64,000 nucleotides of DNA from Panonychus citri. Its lineage: Eukaryota; Arthropoda; Arachnida; Trombidiformes; Tetranychidae. Under the pieces are notes generated by a model, which saw only the letters and a program-made list of their open reading frames with translations, made no database searches and had not been told where the DNA came from. The stretch lies in the NCBI RefSeq assembly GCF_014898815.1, contig NW_026515546.1:1598501-1662500 (forward strand), read 5' to 3'. Shown here one piece after another: positions 37,301-49,632 of this stretch (the first letter of the stretch is position 1; every line of letters starts with the position of its first letter). Made by a program: the position numbers and the translations under genes.

Positions 37301-40300
37301 AATTAAAGGTGGAAAAGGTTAAACAATTAAGCATTTTACAATGATTAAAATTCAATGGTAATTGTGGTTAATTGTTGGAGATAAACAATTAATAAAAAGT
37401 TTATTCGAAGAGTTAATTAACTCTTATCATCATTATCGCCTCCGATTTTTAAATTATATGAATTGATTGTTGTCTCTCTTGATTAACTAATTGTTCCAAG
37501 GAGGGTAATATACCATTGATTTTGGCCGCCGAGTGTGGTAATCATGGTGTTTGTCGGGAACTATTAACAGCCCAAGCGAAAGATCAACTTACCGCTCGAA
37601 AGCCTGGAACCGAAGACAGTGTTATCCATATTGCGACTCGACGGAAAGACACTTTACTACTTCAGTGTTTCATTAATCATGGAGGAGATACGAACATGCA
37701 GAATGTAATTAGAATTAGTTGATTCGAATAGAATTTAGATAAATTGAAATTCGAATTGAAATTTCTTATATTCTTTTCTAGGCTTATGGACAAACTCCTC
37801 TTCACATCGCATCTCAAGATGGCGATGAGAATATAGTTAAGTTCCTTCATGAATCGGGTGCGAACGCGAATCTAACTGATCGCGAGGAAAGAACTGCCCT
37901 TCATTTGGCCACCGAACATGGACATTCTCGAATAGTTGATCTACTTACTGAAAGATTTCGAGCCAATGTCAACCTAAGAACAAAAGTGAGTAACAAATTC
38001 TAATTAGAACTTTTTTATTCTCTCTCTCTTTTCGTCAACATGGTTAATTATATTTCGTTTCAATAATTAGACATAATTTTCTCGATTGCGTGATAACAAT
38101 TTTCGTTTTTTTTTCTTCTTTTATCCGAATAATCATCTCAACCTGATCAACGATAATCAGAGATAGAAAACAAATTTACCAGTTCTTCAATTTAATCCAA
38201 TTGCCTCTCCCTGTTGAGAATTAATCACAATCAGTAAATGACAATTGAGATTATCAACATTTTTTATATTTTTCTTTCCATTCTCTGTCATCTTATCCTT
38301 GATTCCGGTTCACTGATTAAGTTGAAATCTATCTTGTTAAATATCATGTTAATCACTAATCGTGATAGTTAAATGGTTAATCATGCCCACAGAGATTCAC
38401 AAGAGTAGAAATGATTTACTGTGATAATAACAATTCCCCTTGATAACATGAATTAAAATGAATACAAAATTGATAACTGGCAATTGAAATTTTCTAATTA
38501 AAATTCAATTTGATTAATTGAATCAACTTAATTTTCTAATCTAATTTAAAGGATGGAAACACATTAATGCATATTGCATCTCGATGTGGTCACTCAACGA
38601 CAGCATTACATTTCCTAAGGAAAGGAGTTCCACTTCATATGCCCAATAAGGTTCGCAATCAATTGATTATCGATTATTATTAATTACATGAAGGTTTAAT
38701 TGTCAATTTCTAATTGTTACTCTATCAGGATGGTTCTAAAGCGATTCATATGGCAGCTTCGAGAGGTCAGATTGAGATTATCCGTCAAGTCTTGAAAAGT
38801 GGTGAATCAATTGACATTAAGAACAATGTAATCATTGAATTGGATTAATATATTGTTATGTTATTCAGATGAACAATTGATTTGAAGTCTAATTGATTAT
38901 TTATTGATTTTTTGAAAGGCTGGACTTACACCATTACATTTGGCTGTTGAATCAGGTCAAGATCCGGTGGTTGAATTGTTATTAGGTTTCGGGGCCTCTG
39001 TTCATGTCAAGACAACCTTTGACCTGGAAACACCGCTTCATATTGCTGCTCGAACCAAGGAAGGAGCGACTTGTGCCAAATTGCTCATCAAAAGTGGTGC
39101 CAATGTTAATGCCACTGAGAAGGTTTTTATCATGATTAATTGTTATGATTAATTTTGATACGTTTTCTTATCCTATTTTAATTGTTTCCAACAGAATGGT
39201 GAGACACCACTTCATTTAGCGGGAAAATCTGGTTTCCATGATATATTTAAATTGCTTCTCGAAGCGGGTTCAGATGCTGGTCTTCAAAATAATTCCGGTG
39301 AAAATGTCCTTCACACTGTGGTCAAGGAAGGTCACTTTGCGATTGCAAGGTTACTTATTGATTATATTATCCGTCGAGATACTAGAGAAGTGGCTGAGAA
39401 ATTAGTCAATCAAAAAAATAAGGTAAGAATTTATTGTAGTTAAGTTAATTGTGATAGTTAATTTCTCTTTGTTTCTTACAATTAGAATGGTGAAAGTTCA
39501 GTTCATTATGCTGCAGCAATTAAACCAAATGGAAATAGATCAAGTAATGAAGATCGAGCTCTAATGAATTTACTTCTTAAACATGGTGGAGATGTTAATT
39601 TAGGAACAAATGAGGTAATTCAATTATAATTTAGAAAATTATGGAACAATCAAAGTTAATTGTTTACAATTTGCGATTCAGACTCAGGAAAACGCTGTTC
39701 ATTTTTGCTCAAAATCGGGTAACACAAACGTACTACGAGAAATAATTTGTCAATTACCTCCAATCGAAGCTCAAGTTGTTTGCAATAAACCATCAAAGGT
39801 AATTACAACATTTTCAACAAGAACATTTTCAATCATGATTCAATCTAATTCTGTTATGATTGTTGTTAATTTTTAACATTCTCCCTGACAAATACAAGAA
39901 TTAATATGATTTTCAGTGGGAAAAAAAAGATGAGATGGAATAGAAAATTTTTCTCCATGTATCATGTTCTCTCATGGTTCTGACTGATTGTCCAGATTTA
40001 TAATCAACTCTGTACATATCGAATATTATATATTTTCGATAATAAATATGTTATTCTATCATTAACAGAGAGAAAAGGTGATTTGTAAACCTCATTGTGT
40101 GTAGTATATTTATGAACATTAATAATCGAATATCAAATTACCCTGATGATGTTGAGTTTTCGAAGGGGAAAATGGCGGGATGAAACTTGGAAAAATATAT
40201 TAATAAGTTGAATTCTGTGTTTCTTTCTGTCTATGAGAATTCTGGTAAACACTCATAGGAGAAAATGAAAAATTAGTTCGACAATGAATCAAAGTATTTA

Positions 40301-41427
40301 AATGTTATCCTATTTATATTATTCCATTTTACCATGTATGCATAATTTTACATTCTCCATGGTGATTCTACTCTTAACATTTCGTTTAGAGTTCTAAGAG
40401 AGAAAGGTGGATATGATAGATAGTAAGAGAGGAATAGGGAGAGAGATAGAGAATTGAACCATTAGTATAATTTGAAAATTAAAATTATTCTTTATTCTGA
40501 ATCTCGGTGAGTTATCAGAATTTCAGAAAAGGAGAATAAGAGAGTTTAAAGTAAATTCTGAGTTGTTCATGTTCATCTTAATTTTCTTCTTGGAACTTTC
40601 TCTCTCTCTCTCTCTCTGAACTTTTTCTTTCTAATCAAATCTCTTTTCCTCTTATTCTTTTCCCATGAATATATATAAAAGAATTACAAGTTTAATCACA
40701 GATTTCAATTCCAGGGGAAGAAAATAAACAGATAAATATTCAGTTACGATTGTTATACCTTCATTAATGAACAACTTTAACATGATGATTGAAATTAACG
40801 CTCTGAGAAGTTCTGAGATTCTCATTGAACTTTTTTTTTCTTGTTCCACTTACAAATTTCGATAATTGTCTTCCAATGAGAGAGAAAAAGAGAGAGAGAC
40901 TTAAACAACTCAATTAATGTAGACAGTAAATTACATGTAATCGTGAACAGAAAAGGTTCAAAATGTTCAACTTCGAATACTAAATATGAACTTGACCATT
41001 AAAGGAACAAAAAAAAAGTTCTTGTTCATTGGAAATAGAGATTCAGATTACCTTGATGTAAATGAAAATCTCTCAGATAATATCTAAAATGAGAATGATA
41101 ATAATAATCATCATGATTGATGCGGTGAGAGAGAGGGAAAACTTATTCAAATGTCGAAAGAGAATCTTAATTGTGAGATAAATTGTGAATATAATTGTTA
41201 GTTTTCCATTTGATTATATCAATACAATTTACTCAGACAACTGGTAGAGTTTATGAAAGAAACAGTTAATTGAGTAAAAGTTTCATGATAATGAAACTCA
41301 ACATAATGAATAATAATAATACTAAAGGCGTTGTCACTGTCAGAATTCAATTCGTACGATTTTTAATATTATGTATCAATTATTAATAATATCATCACCT
41401 TTTTTTATGTTGATTTTCTTCTTGGAG

Positions 41428-41484
<57 letters not shown>

Positions 41485-41527
41485 GGAAGACAATTATCGA
41501 AATTTGTAAGTGGAACAAGAAAAAAAA

Positions 41528-41567
<40 letters not shown>

Positions 41568-42949
41568 AGAGAGAGAGATGAAATACTTAGATGATGAGGG
41601 AATAAGAGATAAAAATGTAAAGATTTTTTTGTTTCTCTTTCCATCCTCATCTCCAAGTCATTGATATTATTAGATGAAACAAGTAGAGTGCTAACCCAGC
41701 ATTTAACTCATGATGATTCAGTACAATTGCCTCAGATTGAAATTACATCTTTTGAATATTCTCATTACCTTATGGAGATACTAAAGTGTAATACCTGGGT
41801 CAAAGGATGAAAAGATGATGACGATTCTCTCTCTTCTTTTCGTCAAAAGGGATCATCCCTTCATCTTCATCTTCATCTTTTACTTTTCTTAGCTTATGAT
41901 AGATTCTAAGACAAATGATGCGTCACTCATTGAATCAAATGGAGCTTATTAAATGCTACTAAATCATAGGTTTCCAATGGTTCACATCTTTGTCTTTATC
42001 ATTAAAAGCTAATCGATTTGCTTAATTGTTTCAAAAAAAACTAAAAATCAATTCAATTTCTCTCTTATAATTAGAATGGTCAAACTCCGTTATTATATGC
42101 ATCTAATTCTGGTTATCCAGAGATAATTGAGATTCTATTACAGCAAAATGCTCGTGTTGATGTTTTCGATGATGTAAGTGATTGGTCATTTCGATGAGCG
42201 AAAAACTTTTTGTTAATTGTTCCAACAATTTATTTACTTATTAGAGAGGTCGAGCTGGGTTACATTTGGCCGCTGAACTTGGACGATTAGATGTTGTTGA
42301 TATTTTATTAGCTAATAACGCTTTTGTTAACGTTCGTAATAAAACTGGAATGACCCCCTTACATTTAGCCGCTAAAATGGGCTACAATGAGATGGTCAAG
42401 CATTTGGTCACCAAGTATGGTGCTCATTTGGATGCAATGACTTTGGTAAATAAGAGAAAGTTAAAAACTTCGATTGATTGTTTATCGAATTGTTTGTTTG
42501 TTTGTATTTTTTTATTCTCAATTCAGAACAAACAAACTCCGCTTCATTTGGCCGCTGAATATGGTAAACTTGAAGTTTGTAGCACTTTACTTGGTATGAA
42601 AGCCGATATCAATGCGATGGACAATGTAAGTTGATATCGATTGACCTTAATGGTTTTTATTTCGCAAGTTTAATTGTTTATTTCTTTTATTGTCCAGCAA
42701 GCACAAACACCTCTACATTTGGCTGCTCAAAGTGACCATCCTGATGTATTGAAATTATTTTTACAATATCGACCTGAATTAGTTTCCGTTCCCAATAAAA
42801 ATGGTTTCACTTGCGCTCATATCGCTGCGACCAAAGGATCTGTTGCTGTACTCAAAGAGCTCATGAAATTTAATGTTGAAGTCGTTAAATCGGCAAGAGT
42901 TAAGGTACAGTTGAAAGAGAAATTTATGGAAATGGACATAATTGACCTT

Positions 42950-42981
<32 letters not shown>

Positions 42982-45900
42982 GAAAACTGGGTCAACTGCC
43001 CTTCACATGGCAGCTGAAGGTGGACACACCAAAGTTGTCAGACTTTTACTTCAATCTGGTGCAAAAGCTTCAGATGAAAATTTGGTAATTTGATATTCAT
43101 TTTATTTACCGTTATTTTTTATTGTCCATCTCTGACCTTTCATCTAAAATTTTGCATTTCACAGGAAGGAATGACCCCACTTCACCTCGCTGCTAAACAA
43201 GGTCATCTACGGGTTTTACATGCACTGAAAGGTGCCGTTGATTGGAAGATATGTTCAAGAAAAACGGGATTCACGGCTCTTCATGTCGCTGCCGCTTATG
43301 GACAAACCGATTTCGTTAGTGAGATGTTAACACAAGTTCCTGCAAATATATTAAGTGAAAAACCATTAGCTGATCCTGGTTCTGATGTAAGAACTTTTCA
43401 CTTGGTTAATTGTTTGTCAACTAATATAATTTAATTATTCTCACTGATTAACAGTACGGGATTACACCTCTTCACTTGGCAGCCCAAAATGGCCATGAAA
43501 GTGTCGTTCGATTGCTAATGAACAGTACCGGTGTTCAAGTTGATGCACCGACTCGAGTTCATGTAAGTTAATAGGATTTTCATCAATTGGAATTAAAATT
43601 TACTCAGTCAATTAATTAACTAAATCTAATTACACAGGGAAGTATTCCAATGCACTTGGCAGCTCAGGGAGGTCACATGTTGGTCGCTGGTCTTTTAATC
43701 AGTCGATCGGGTGACTCGTTAATGTCCAGGGATAGACAAGGACGAACCTGTGTCCATTTAGCTTCAGCTTCAGGTCATCGCGATATGGTTGGCCTTTTAT
43801 TAGGTCAAGGAGCAGAAATCAATTCTCAAGATAAGGTTGGTACCCTTTTCTTTTAATAAGCCAATCCAATCAACTAATTTTCTTTTCTTTTCCAATGGTC
43901 AATCATACAGAAAGGATGGACTCCCCTTCATTATGCCTCAAGGCATGGTTACCTTTCAGTCGTTCAATTGTTAGTCGAAAGTGGTGCCGATCCAACGGCC
44001 ACAAGTAAGGACAATAAAGTCCCACTTTGCTGTTCAGCTTCCGCTGGACATTACGATGTCCTTAGTTATCTACTTAATAAAGAACACGATTCCCTTCAAC
44101 TGATGGATGATAAAATGGTAACTACGATTTAGAACATTCTAATTAATTTGTCTCTCCGACGGTGTTAATCGTTTTTTGTCTGTTCTTTTTGACCTTTCTT
44201 TCCCCTCCGATCGATAGTTTCTACTTGACCTGATGAACTGTTCAAAGAATCATGATAACAAACCTATTCGGGAATTCGTCCTAGTGTCCGAAGCTTGTAT
44301 TGACACTGCGGTTAAATTGGCTCGACAATATGAAAATTTAGCCGCTCGAGAAAAGGAGCGAGCTCGTGATCTGGAAACGGCTTCCGCTTATTGTGATTCA
44401 ATTGCAATCGATTTACTTTCAATCGCTGCAACGACCAACAATGCTGGCGCTTTGTTACGAGCAACTGACCATAAGAATACTGAATTTCTGGATGTTCTAA
44501 TTGAATTAGATCGTAAAGATGTCGTCTCCCAACACGCGGTACAAAAATACTTGACCGATGTTTGGATGGGAAACTTACGATGGCCTGGACTTAAATTCGT
44601 TGCACTTTTTTTCTCGTTTCTTGTTTGCCCGATAATTTGGATAATCGTCTCAACACCAATTGGACATCGACTCCATCGAATACCAATAATTAAATTCATG
44701 TCCTATTTAACATCGCACATATTTTTCATCTGTGTCCTTGTTTACACAACCGTTTTTCCTGGTACGGCACTTTACGAGTACGAGGATACGATTCCCCTTT
44801 GGAACGAGTGGCTTTTAACCCTTTGGCTTATCGGCATCGCCGTTTCCGATATGATCAATCCCTCAGATAAATCGGGTCTTGGTGGGATTAAGGTTCTAAT
44901 ATTAGTGATTGGTTTCACTGCGGTTGCCGTTCACGGGATAACCTTTATTTTAGATGAATATGTTTTCGATCGGCAACAAATCATCTTAGATGACCTTTGG
45001 CATATTCGTCGGCTTGATATACTTTACATTCGTAATCAACTTCTGGCCGTGGCCATGTTACTTTCTTTCATTGAATTTCTTAACTTTCTTACCTTTCACC
45101 CTCTTTTCGGACCTTGGGGTGTAATTATTCAAGAACTTATTCAAGATCTACTTCGTTTCTTGGCCATATTATCAATCTTCTTGTCCGGTTTTACCCTTCA
45201 CATTTGTGCCATTTATCAGCCCGTTTATCGAGCACCCGAAAGCTGGAATATGACCCAAATACCAATCGGTCAACATTTCCTTAAACCTGGTAAATCATTT
45301 GAAATGCTTTTCTATGCTCTTTTTGGCCTCGTTGAACCGGACACTATGCCCCCTATGCACTTATCGCCCGATTTTGCCAAAATCATAATGAAACTTGTAT
45401 TCGGTATCTACATGATGGTTACCGTAATTGTGTTAATCAATCTGTTAATCGCCATGATGTCCAATACTTATCAACGAATTGAAGCTCAATCAGATATCGA
45501 ATGGAAATTTGGTCGAGCTAAGTTAATACGAAACATGAATCGAACCCTATCAACACCATCACCAATTAATCTAATTCTCGGTTTACCAATATTAGCTTTC
45601 CACAAATTAAGCGATAAAATGCGTAAGTTAATTGTTCGATTATCTTTTAATTCAACTGGATTAACTTTTTTTCTCTATCTCTCTCTCTAATTCTAACACA
45701 GATCAAGATAAAATTAAAGAAATGGCTTTGGCTAAAAAAGCCTTTGGTCATTTAACTTCCCAACGTCCGAGTGTAATTGCCGCTCGAACGTTATTGTCTC
45801 GTAAATCGTCACGACTTTCGGGTACAACCCAGATGACCAGTCACTTTGGTATGTCCATTTTGGAGGCTGCACTTCACGAATCAAAGCCAATCGCTGAAGT

Positions 45901-46009
45901 CGTTAATTGGCCTTTAATTGTTCAAAAGTATTACGAATCAATTGGTGTTGCCTCACCTTCATCGGGCGCTGATCAAGACGAGCCGATGGATGATACTTCA
46001 AATGGTTGA
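34349..46009 (+). CDS. nompC: TRPN mechanosensory channel NompC
   Basis: 22 exons: 34349-36472, 36542-36640, 36720-36836, 37501-37704, 37782-37985, 38552-38650, 38729-38827, 38919-39122, 39195-39422, 39486-39614, 39682-39798, 42075-42173, 42245-42445, 42527-42625, 42698-42904, 42983-43084, 43165-43386, 43455-43562, 43638-43835, 43911-44117, 44218-45622 and 45702-46009. All join in frame to about 2,259 residues. NompC is the TRPN cation channel of touch and hearing; its roughly 29 ankyrin repeats act as a gating spring tied to microtubules. Here the family start (SQRLIALCRREEWLAVD) is at residue 640 after a low-complexity Ser/Thr/Asn-rich leader. Ankyrin repeats run to about 1690. Six membrane segments follow, with a pore loop (KSFEMLFYALFGLVEPD), S6 (IVLINLLIAMMSNTYQRI) and the TRP helix (EWKFGRAKLIRNM). 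Start: first ATG (34349) after a GTG-initiated open stretch. Confidence 0.93.
39799..42074 (+). other. 2.3-kb intron 11 of nompC
   Basis: By far the longest intron of the gene. It contains CT runs at about 40599-40618 and 41430-41480, a GA run at about 41529-41579, and a 54-bp inverted repeat listed separately. No coding sequence is recognised. Confidence 0.7.
40831..41528. repeat. 54-bp perfect inverted repeat in a nompC intron
   Basis: Arms 40831-40884 and 41475-41528 are perfect reverse complements with about 590 bases between them. They contain unique sequence (CTTGTTCCACTTACAAATTT onward) as well as flanking A/T and GA runs. The pre-mRNA can fold into a long stem. The origin may be an inverted local duplication seeded by the CT/GA runs. 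Confidence 0.9.
42952..42980 (+). repeat. CT microsatellite serving as a polypyrimidine tract
   Basis: A pure TC run of 29 bases lies directly before the AG of the 78-bp intron 15 of nompC (acceptor at 42981-42982), so it must serve as the polypyrimidine tract. Confidence 0.85.
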
Positions 46010-46877
46010 AATTAAATCAATTAAATCATAACAATCGATTAATTTACTTATTGGGTTGAAATTGATTCTAATTGACTTTTAATTGCGATTGACAAAGTTT
46101 ATCATTAAGACTCCAATCTTAATATTAATCCAATTACAAATTTGAGAAATTATTTTTTATCTTCATCAACAATTGGATTAATTTTGTTGTTTTCATTTAC
46201 CAATTATTGTTGGAGATTAATTGTTAATCAATTGTAATTTCTATTAATTAACCTTAAGCTTGTTACACATTATGAGCAATGAAGCTCTGATTAACTAATT
46301 AACTATTTCAACGATTGTTATTTTAAATTAACTAATCATTTTCTCTGCTCTCTCTTTTAATTGTTGTTCTACTAATTAAAGATACAATTGTGCTTTCGAT
46401 TGTATATAAAATGATTAACTAATCACTGATCTGTGGAGATGAGCTAATTCATGTTAACGAAACAAAAAAAATAAATAATAATTAAAATAAAATGAACAAT
46501 TAATTTGACAATTAAGCCGAAAATTGGAAATCATTAATTAATAGAAAATTAAACTCATCTAATTGAGGAAATTTATTAATCAAATGAATTAACCTCTAAG
46601 AGATGGTTGCAATTATTTAGAAAATGAAATAATTAAGAAAAGAATTAGTTAATTAGATTAGATAATTGATTAACCTTCATTTCTCATTGAATTTTTTATT
46701 CGCAATTAACTGATCGCAATTATGACGAAATCCCTCATTTGTGTTTTCTTTTTTTTCTCACAATTTGTGTTTACCTAATTGTCTTTAATTATTTTTAGAA
46801 TTTTTTGATTGATTGTTAATTTTTTCTTCTTCTTGTCTTGTTAAGTTATTCTCTTGGTCTTAATTGTTCTTCTAATC
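46010..46877. other. intergenic space between nompC and SDHC
   Basis: Very AT-rich, with many TTAATTG words and no coding signal. It should hold the nompC 3' UTR and the SDHC promoter. A TATATAAA at 46402-46409 is too far from the SDHC start to assign. Confidence 0.5.
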
Positions 46878-47405
46878 ATGTTGATTCCTCGATTAATTTG
46901 TTCTAAAGGTCCCAATGGATTGTCAATTCTAAGCCGAGGTCAAGTTGCTTTACCAAGAATGGTTTTCGCTGCTTCTTCAACCTCCTCATCAGCTGCTTTA
47001 AAAGCTTCTGAAAATGATTTTTTCATCAAAAATTCTAAATTAAATAGGCCAATTTCACCTTACACAATTTACCGATTTCAATTAACTTCCCTGTTATCGA
47101 TTTCCCATCGACTCAGCGGTGTTGGTTTATCTGTGGGAATCTATGCAATGGGCATCAGTCAATTATTTGCTTCTACTCCATTTGCTCATCAATTGGAATC
47201 ATTATCGGCCTCGGTTCCATCGTCTTTAATTGCTGCTTCTAAAATTTTAATTGCCACTGGATTTGGTTTTCATTTTGCTAATGGAATCCGTCATCTTTTC
47301 TGGGATATGGGCTTTGGTTTTGGACTTAAGGAATTGTACACTTCGGGTTACGCTGTCATTGGAATCACAGCTCTGATAGCTCTTTATGCTATAATTAAAA
47401 TGTAA
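46878..47405 (+). CDS. SdhC: succinate dehydrogenase cytochrome b560 subunit (SDHC)
   Basis: Single-exon gene of 175 residues for the membrane anchor subunit C of respiratory complex II, which with SDHD binds heme b and forms the ubiquinone site in the inner mitochondrial membrane. Family evidence: a mitochondrial-type leader rich in Ser/Ala/Arg, RPISPYTIYRFQL, the SISHRLSGVGLS motif with the conserved Ser and Arg near the quinone pocket, and HFANGIRHLFWDMG with the heme-ligand His region, plus three hydrophobic helices. The ATG at 46878 is the first in frame; the open stretch before it starts with TTG. The spacing after RPISP is one residue shorter than in human (SPY versus SPHI). The 3' end converges on CCT8. 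Confidence 0.94.
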   Translation: MLIPRLICSKGPNGLSILSRGQVALPRMVFAASSTSSSAALKASENDFFIKNSKLNRPISPYTIYRFQLTSLLSISHRLSGVGLSVGIYAMGISQLFASTPFAHQLESLSASVPSSLIAASKILIATGFGFHFANGIRHLFWDMGFGFGLKELYTSGYAVIGITALIALYAIIKM

Positions 47406-47826
47406 TTTCTCATCTTCTAAATCTAATTTATCAGTTAAATTAAGTGAATCTAATGTGTATCAAAGTCTATGTGGAGAAAGAAAAAGATTTCAAAAGGTTA
47501 GATTTTAAATCCAACCTGAATCTAGATAATCGATTGTACCAAAATATTTCTCTTGGTCTTTCACCAGTTTAAAAGAAAATTAAAAAACTGTAGAAAAGGT
47601 AAATTTCTTTATGTTGATTAATTTATTTCAAGCGATAATTTGGTTAATCTGGTTACAAATTAGTTGTAGAATATTGAAGCGGGTTTATTTTCAGAATCCA
47701 TCAGTGAATTTGTGATACAAAGAAGAGAAAGTGAGAGAGAGAGAGAGAGGAAAGTTAAAGTAATAAGATAAATCATATCAAAAGGAAAGAGAAGAAAACA
47801 AAAGGGATAAACAATCAGTGTTAATC
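47406..47826. other. short space between convergent SDHC and CCT8
   Basis: Holds the 3' ends of SDHC (+) and CCT8 (-). A GA run lies near 47732-47749. No gene is seen. Confidence 0.5.
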
Positions 47827-49632
47827 TCAGTCTTGATCCCAATCACCTCCTCCTTGTCTTGGTTTAGGTCCACCGGCGGGTTTAGCCCAAATTATATGAT
47901 CAACTTGAAGAACAGTGTTTGCAGCATTAACTGCATACTTGATTGCCCAATATTTAGCCAGATAAAGATCAAAAATCTTTGATTCAACAGCGTTTAAGGT
48001 GTTGACATCATCGGTAGTAAGATCAATTCCAGCATTTGCATCACCAGATTCATGAGCAGCAATTAATTTAGTAATTACCTCATTTTTAATTCCAGCATTT
48101 TCAGCGATAGCGGCAGGAATACTTTCCAAAGCTTCGGCAAATTTACCGACAGCGTATTGCTCCAAACCGGGTAAGGTTTCAGCGAGAGAAGAGATTTTAA
48201 CAGCCATCTCAATATCTGAAGCTCCAGCTCCAGCAATTAACCGGCCATCTTTGGTTAAGGCTTTGTAAGTATTGACACCATCATCAACGGCTCTTTCAAT
48301 ATCATCCATAACATTATCAGAAGAACCTCTGATTATGATGGTGGAGATTTTTGATTCGGATGAATTTTGTTTAAAAATAACAACTGATGTACCACCAATT
48401 TCATCAATGTAAATATTGTCACAGTGGCCAAGCTCTTCGGTTTTGGGTGCTTGTAATTTAGGTAAAGCGACAGCACCAACGGTTTTACATAAACGACGAA
48501 CATCAAATTTTGATTGAAGACGAACGGCCATCAGTCCATATTTATTACAATAATGAAGAGCCATGTCACCAAATTTACCACCGGCAACGATTACCTTAGC
48601 ACCAGATTCAGCGATCTCTTGGATTTGCTTTTCAAATAAAACTTCCTCACCTCGACTGAAATTAGTCAATTCTTGGGCAGTTTGTATAAGTACAGTTCCC
48701 TTTGTTTCGGTTGTAGGTACATCAATTGGACAGGTATAAACAGCGACCTTAGCATCGATTGCTGAGGTAACAATACCTTCAACGCTTTTCTTAAAAACCA
48801 TTCCTTGAACCAGTTCGGATTTAGTAGCACCTGAGCCCAGTATTTTACAGACACGAACATTATCCACATTGAATGAAGCATTTTCTGACTTAGGCATAAC
48901 AAGAATACAAGCTTTGGCTATTAATTCAGAAAGAAAATCTTCATAACCAAATTGTTTACTAGCAATCGATGATCTAATTCCTTTCTTAACTTCTTCAAGA
49001 TCATAGAAATTTTTAATGGTATCAACAACCAATTTAGGAAGGATATCATTGATTACAGAATCAGCAGCCATTTCATAACCTTCCATAATCTCAATGGGCT
49101 TTAATCCCATTCTAATAAGTTCTTCAGCCCTTTCCAGCAGAGCTCCTGCAAACATGATAACATAATTAGTGGCATCACCAACCTGATTACCAAGAAAAGA
49201 AGCAAAGAAAAAAAAAGAAAAGAAAAAAAATAGTAGATTAAACAATAAAAAATTCAAACAAAGTAATAAAAGAAAAAAAGACAAAGTGAGAACAAAAGAG
49301 GTGTGAGAAAAAGAGAATAGAAAACTCCACCGGCAACACCTTACCTCTTTTTCAATCATTTGCGAAGCCATGACCAAAATTTTGGCAGCCGGATGTTGAA
49401 CATCTAATTGTTGGACAATTGTCGCTGCATCATTGGTAACATAAAGTTTCTCTAAATGATTAATAACCATCTTATTAAGTCCTCTAGGACCATAAGAGGT
49501 TTTCAAAGTGCGAGAAAATTCATTACAAGCTTCAATACTGCGAATCACAGCTTCTTCAACTCCAGACAATTGTCCAGCACCTTCTTTTAACATAGAAGTA
49601 AATCCGGGAGCACGAGGTACAGCTAAAGCCAT
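47827..49632 (-). CDS. CCT8: T-complex chaperonin subunit theta (CCT8)
   Basis: Exons 49345-49632 and 47827-49182 (minus strand) join to 547 residues, one less than human CCT8. It is one of eight subunits of the cytosolic TRiC/CCT ring, which folds actin, tubulin and many WD40 proteins using ATP. Family evidence: MALAVPRAPGFTSMLKEGA, NKMVINHLEKLYVTNDAATI, VQHPAAKILVMAS, TETKGTVL, DDIERAVDDGVNTYKALTKD, and the theta-type C-terminus AKPAGGPKPRQGGGDWDQD. The 162-bp intron is a multiple of three and has no stop in frame, so an uncorrected reading adds 54 T-rich-encoded hydrophobic residues; good GTAAGG and CAG borders and the unbroken family sequence across the join show it is an intron. The ATP-site motif reads GDATN where most thetas have GDGTN. 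Confidence 0.96.
   Translation of the reverse strand: MALAVPRAPGFTSMLKEGAGQLSGVEEAVIRSIEACNEFSRTLKTSYGPRGLNKMVINHLEKLYVTNDAATIVQQLDVQHPAAKILVMASQMIEKEVRCCRWSFLFSFSHTSFVLTLSFFLLLLCLNFLLFNLLFFFFSFFFFASFLGNQVGDATNYVIMFAGALLERAEELIRMGLKPIEIMEGYEMAADSVINDILPKLVVDTIKNFYDLEEVKKGIRSSIASKQFGYEDFLSELIAKACILVMPKSENASFNVDNVRVCKILGSGATKSELVQGMVFKKSVEGIVTSAIDAKVAVYTCPIDVPTTETKGTVLIQTAQELTNFSRGEEVLFEKQIQEIAESGAKVIVAGGKFGDMALHYCNKYGLMAVRLQSKFDVRRLCKTVGAVALPKLQAPKTEELGHCDNIYIDEIGGTSVVIFKQNSSESKISTIIIRGSSDNVMDDIERAVDDGVNTYKALTKDGRLIAGAGASDIEMAVKISSLAETLPGLEQYAVGKFAEALESIPAAIAENAGIKNEVITKLIAAHESGDANAGIDLTTDDVNTLNAVESKIFDLYLAKYWAIKYAVNAANTVLQVDHIIWAKPAGGPKPRQGGGDWDQD

Noticed and set aside
41371..41664. 97-codon frame in a nompC intron
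   Set aside because: Mostly CT and GA repeat.
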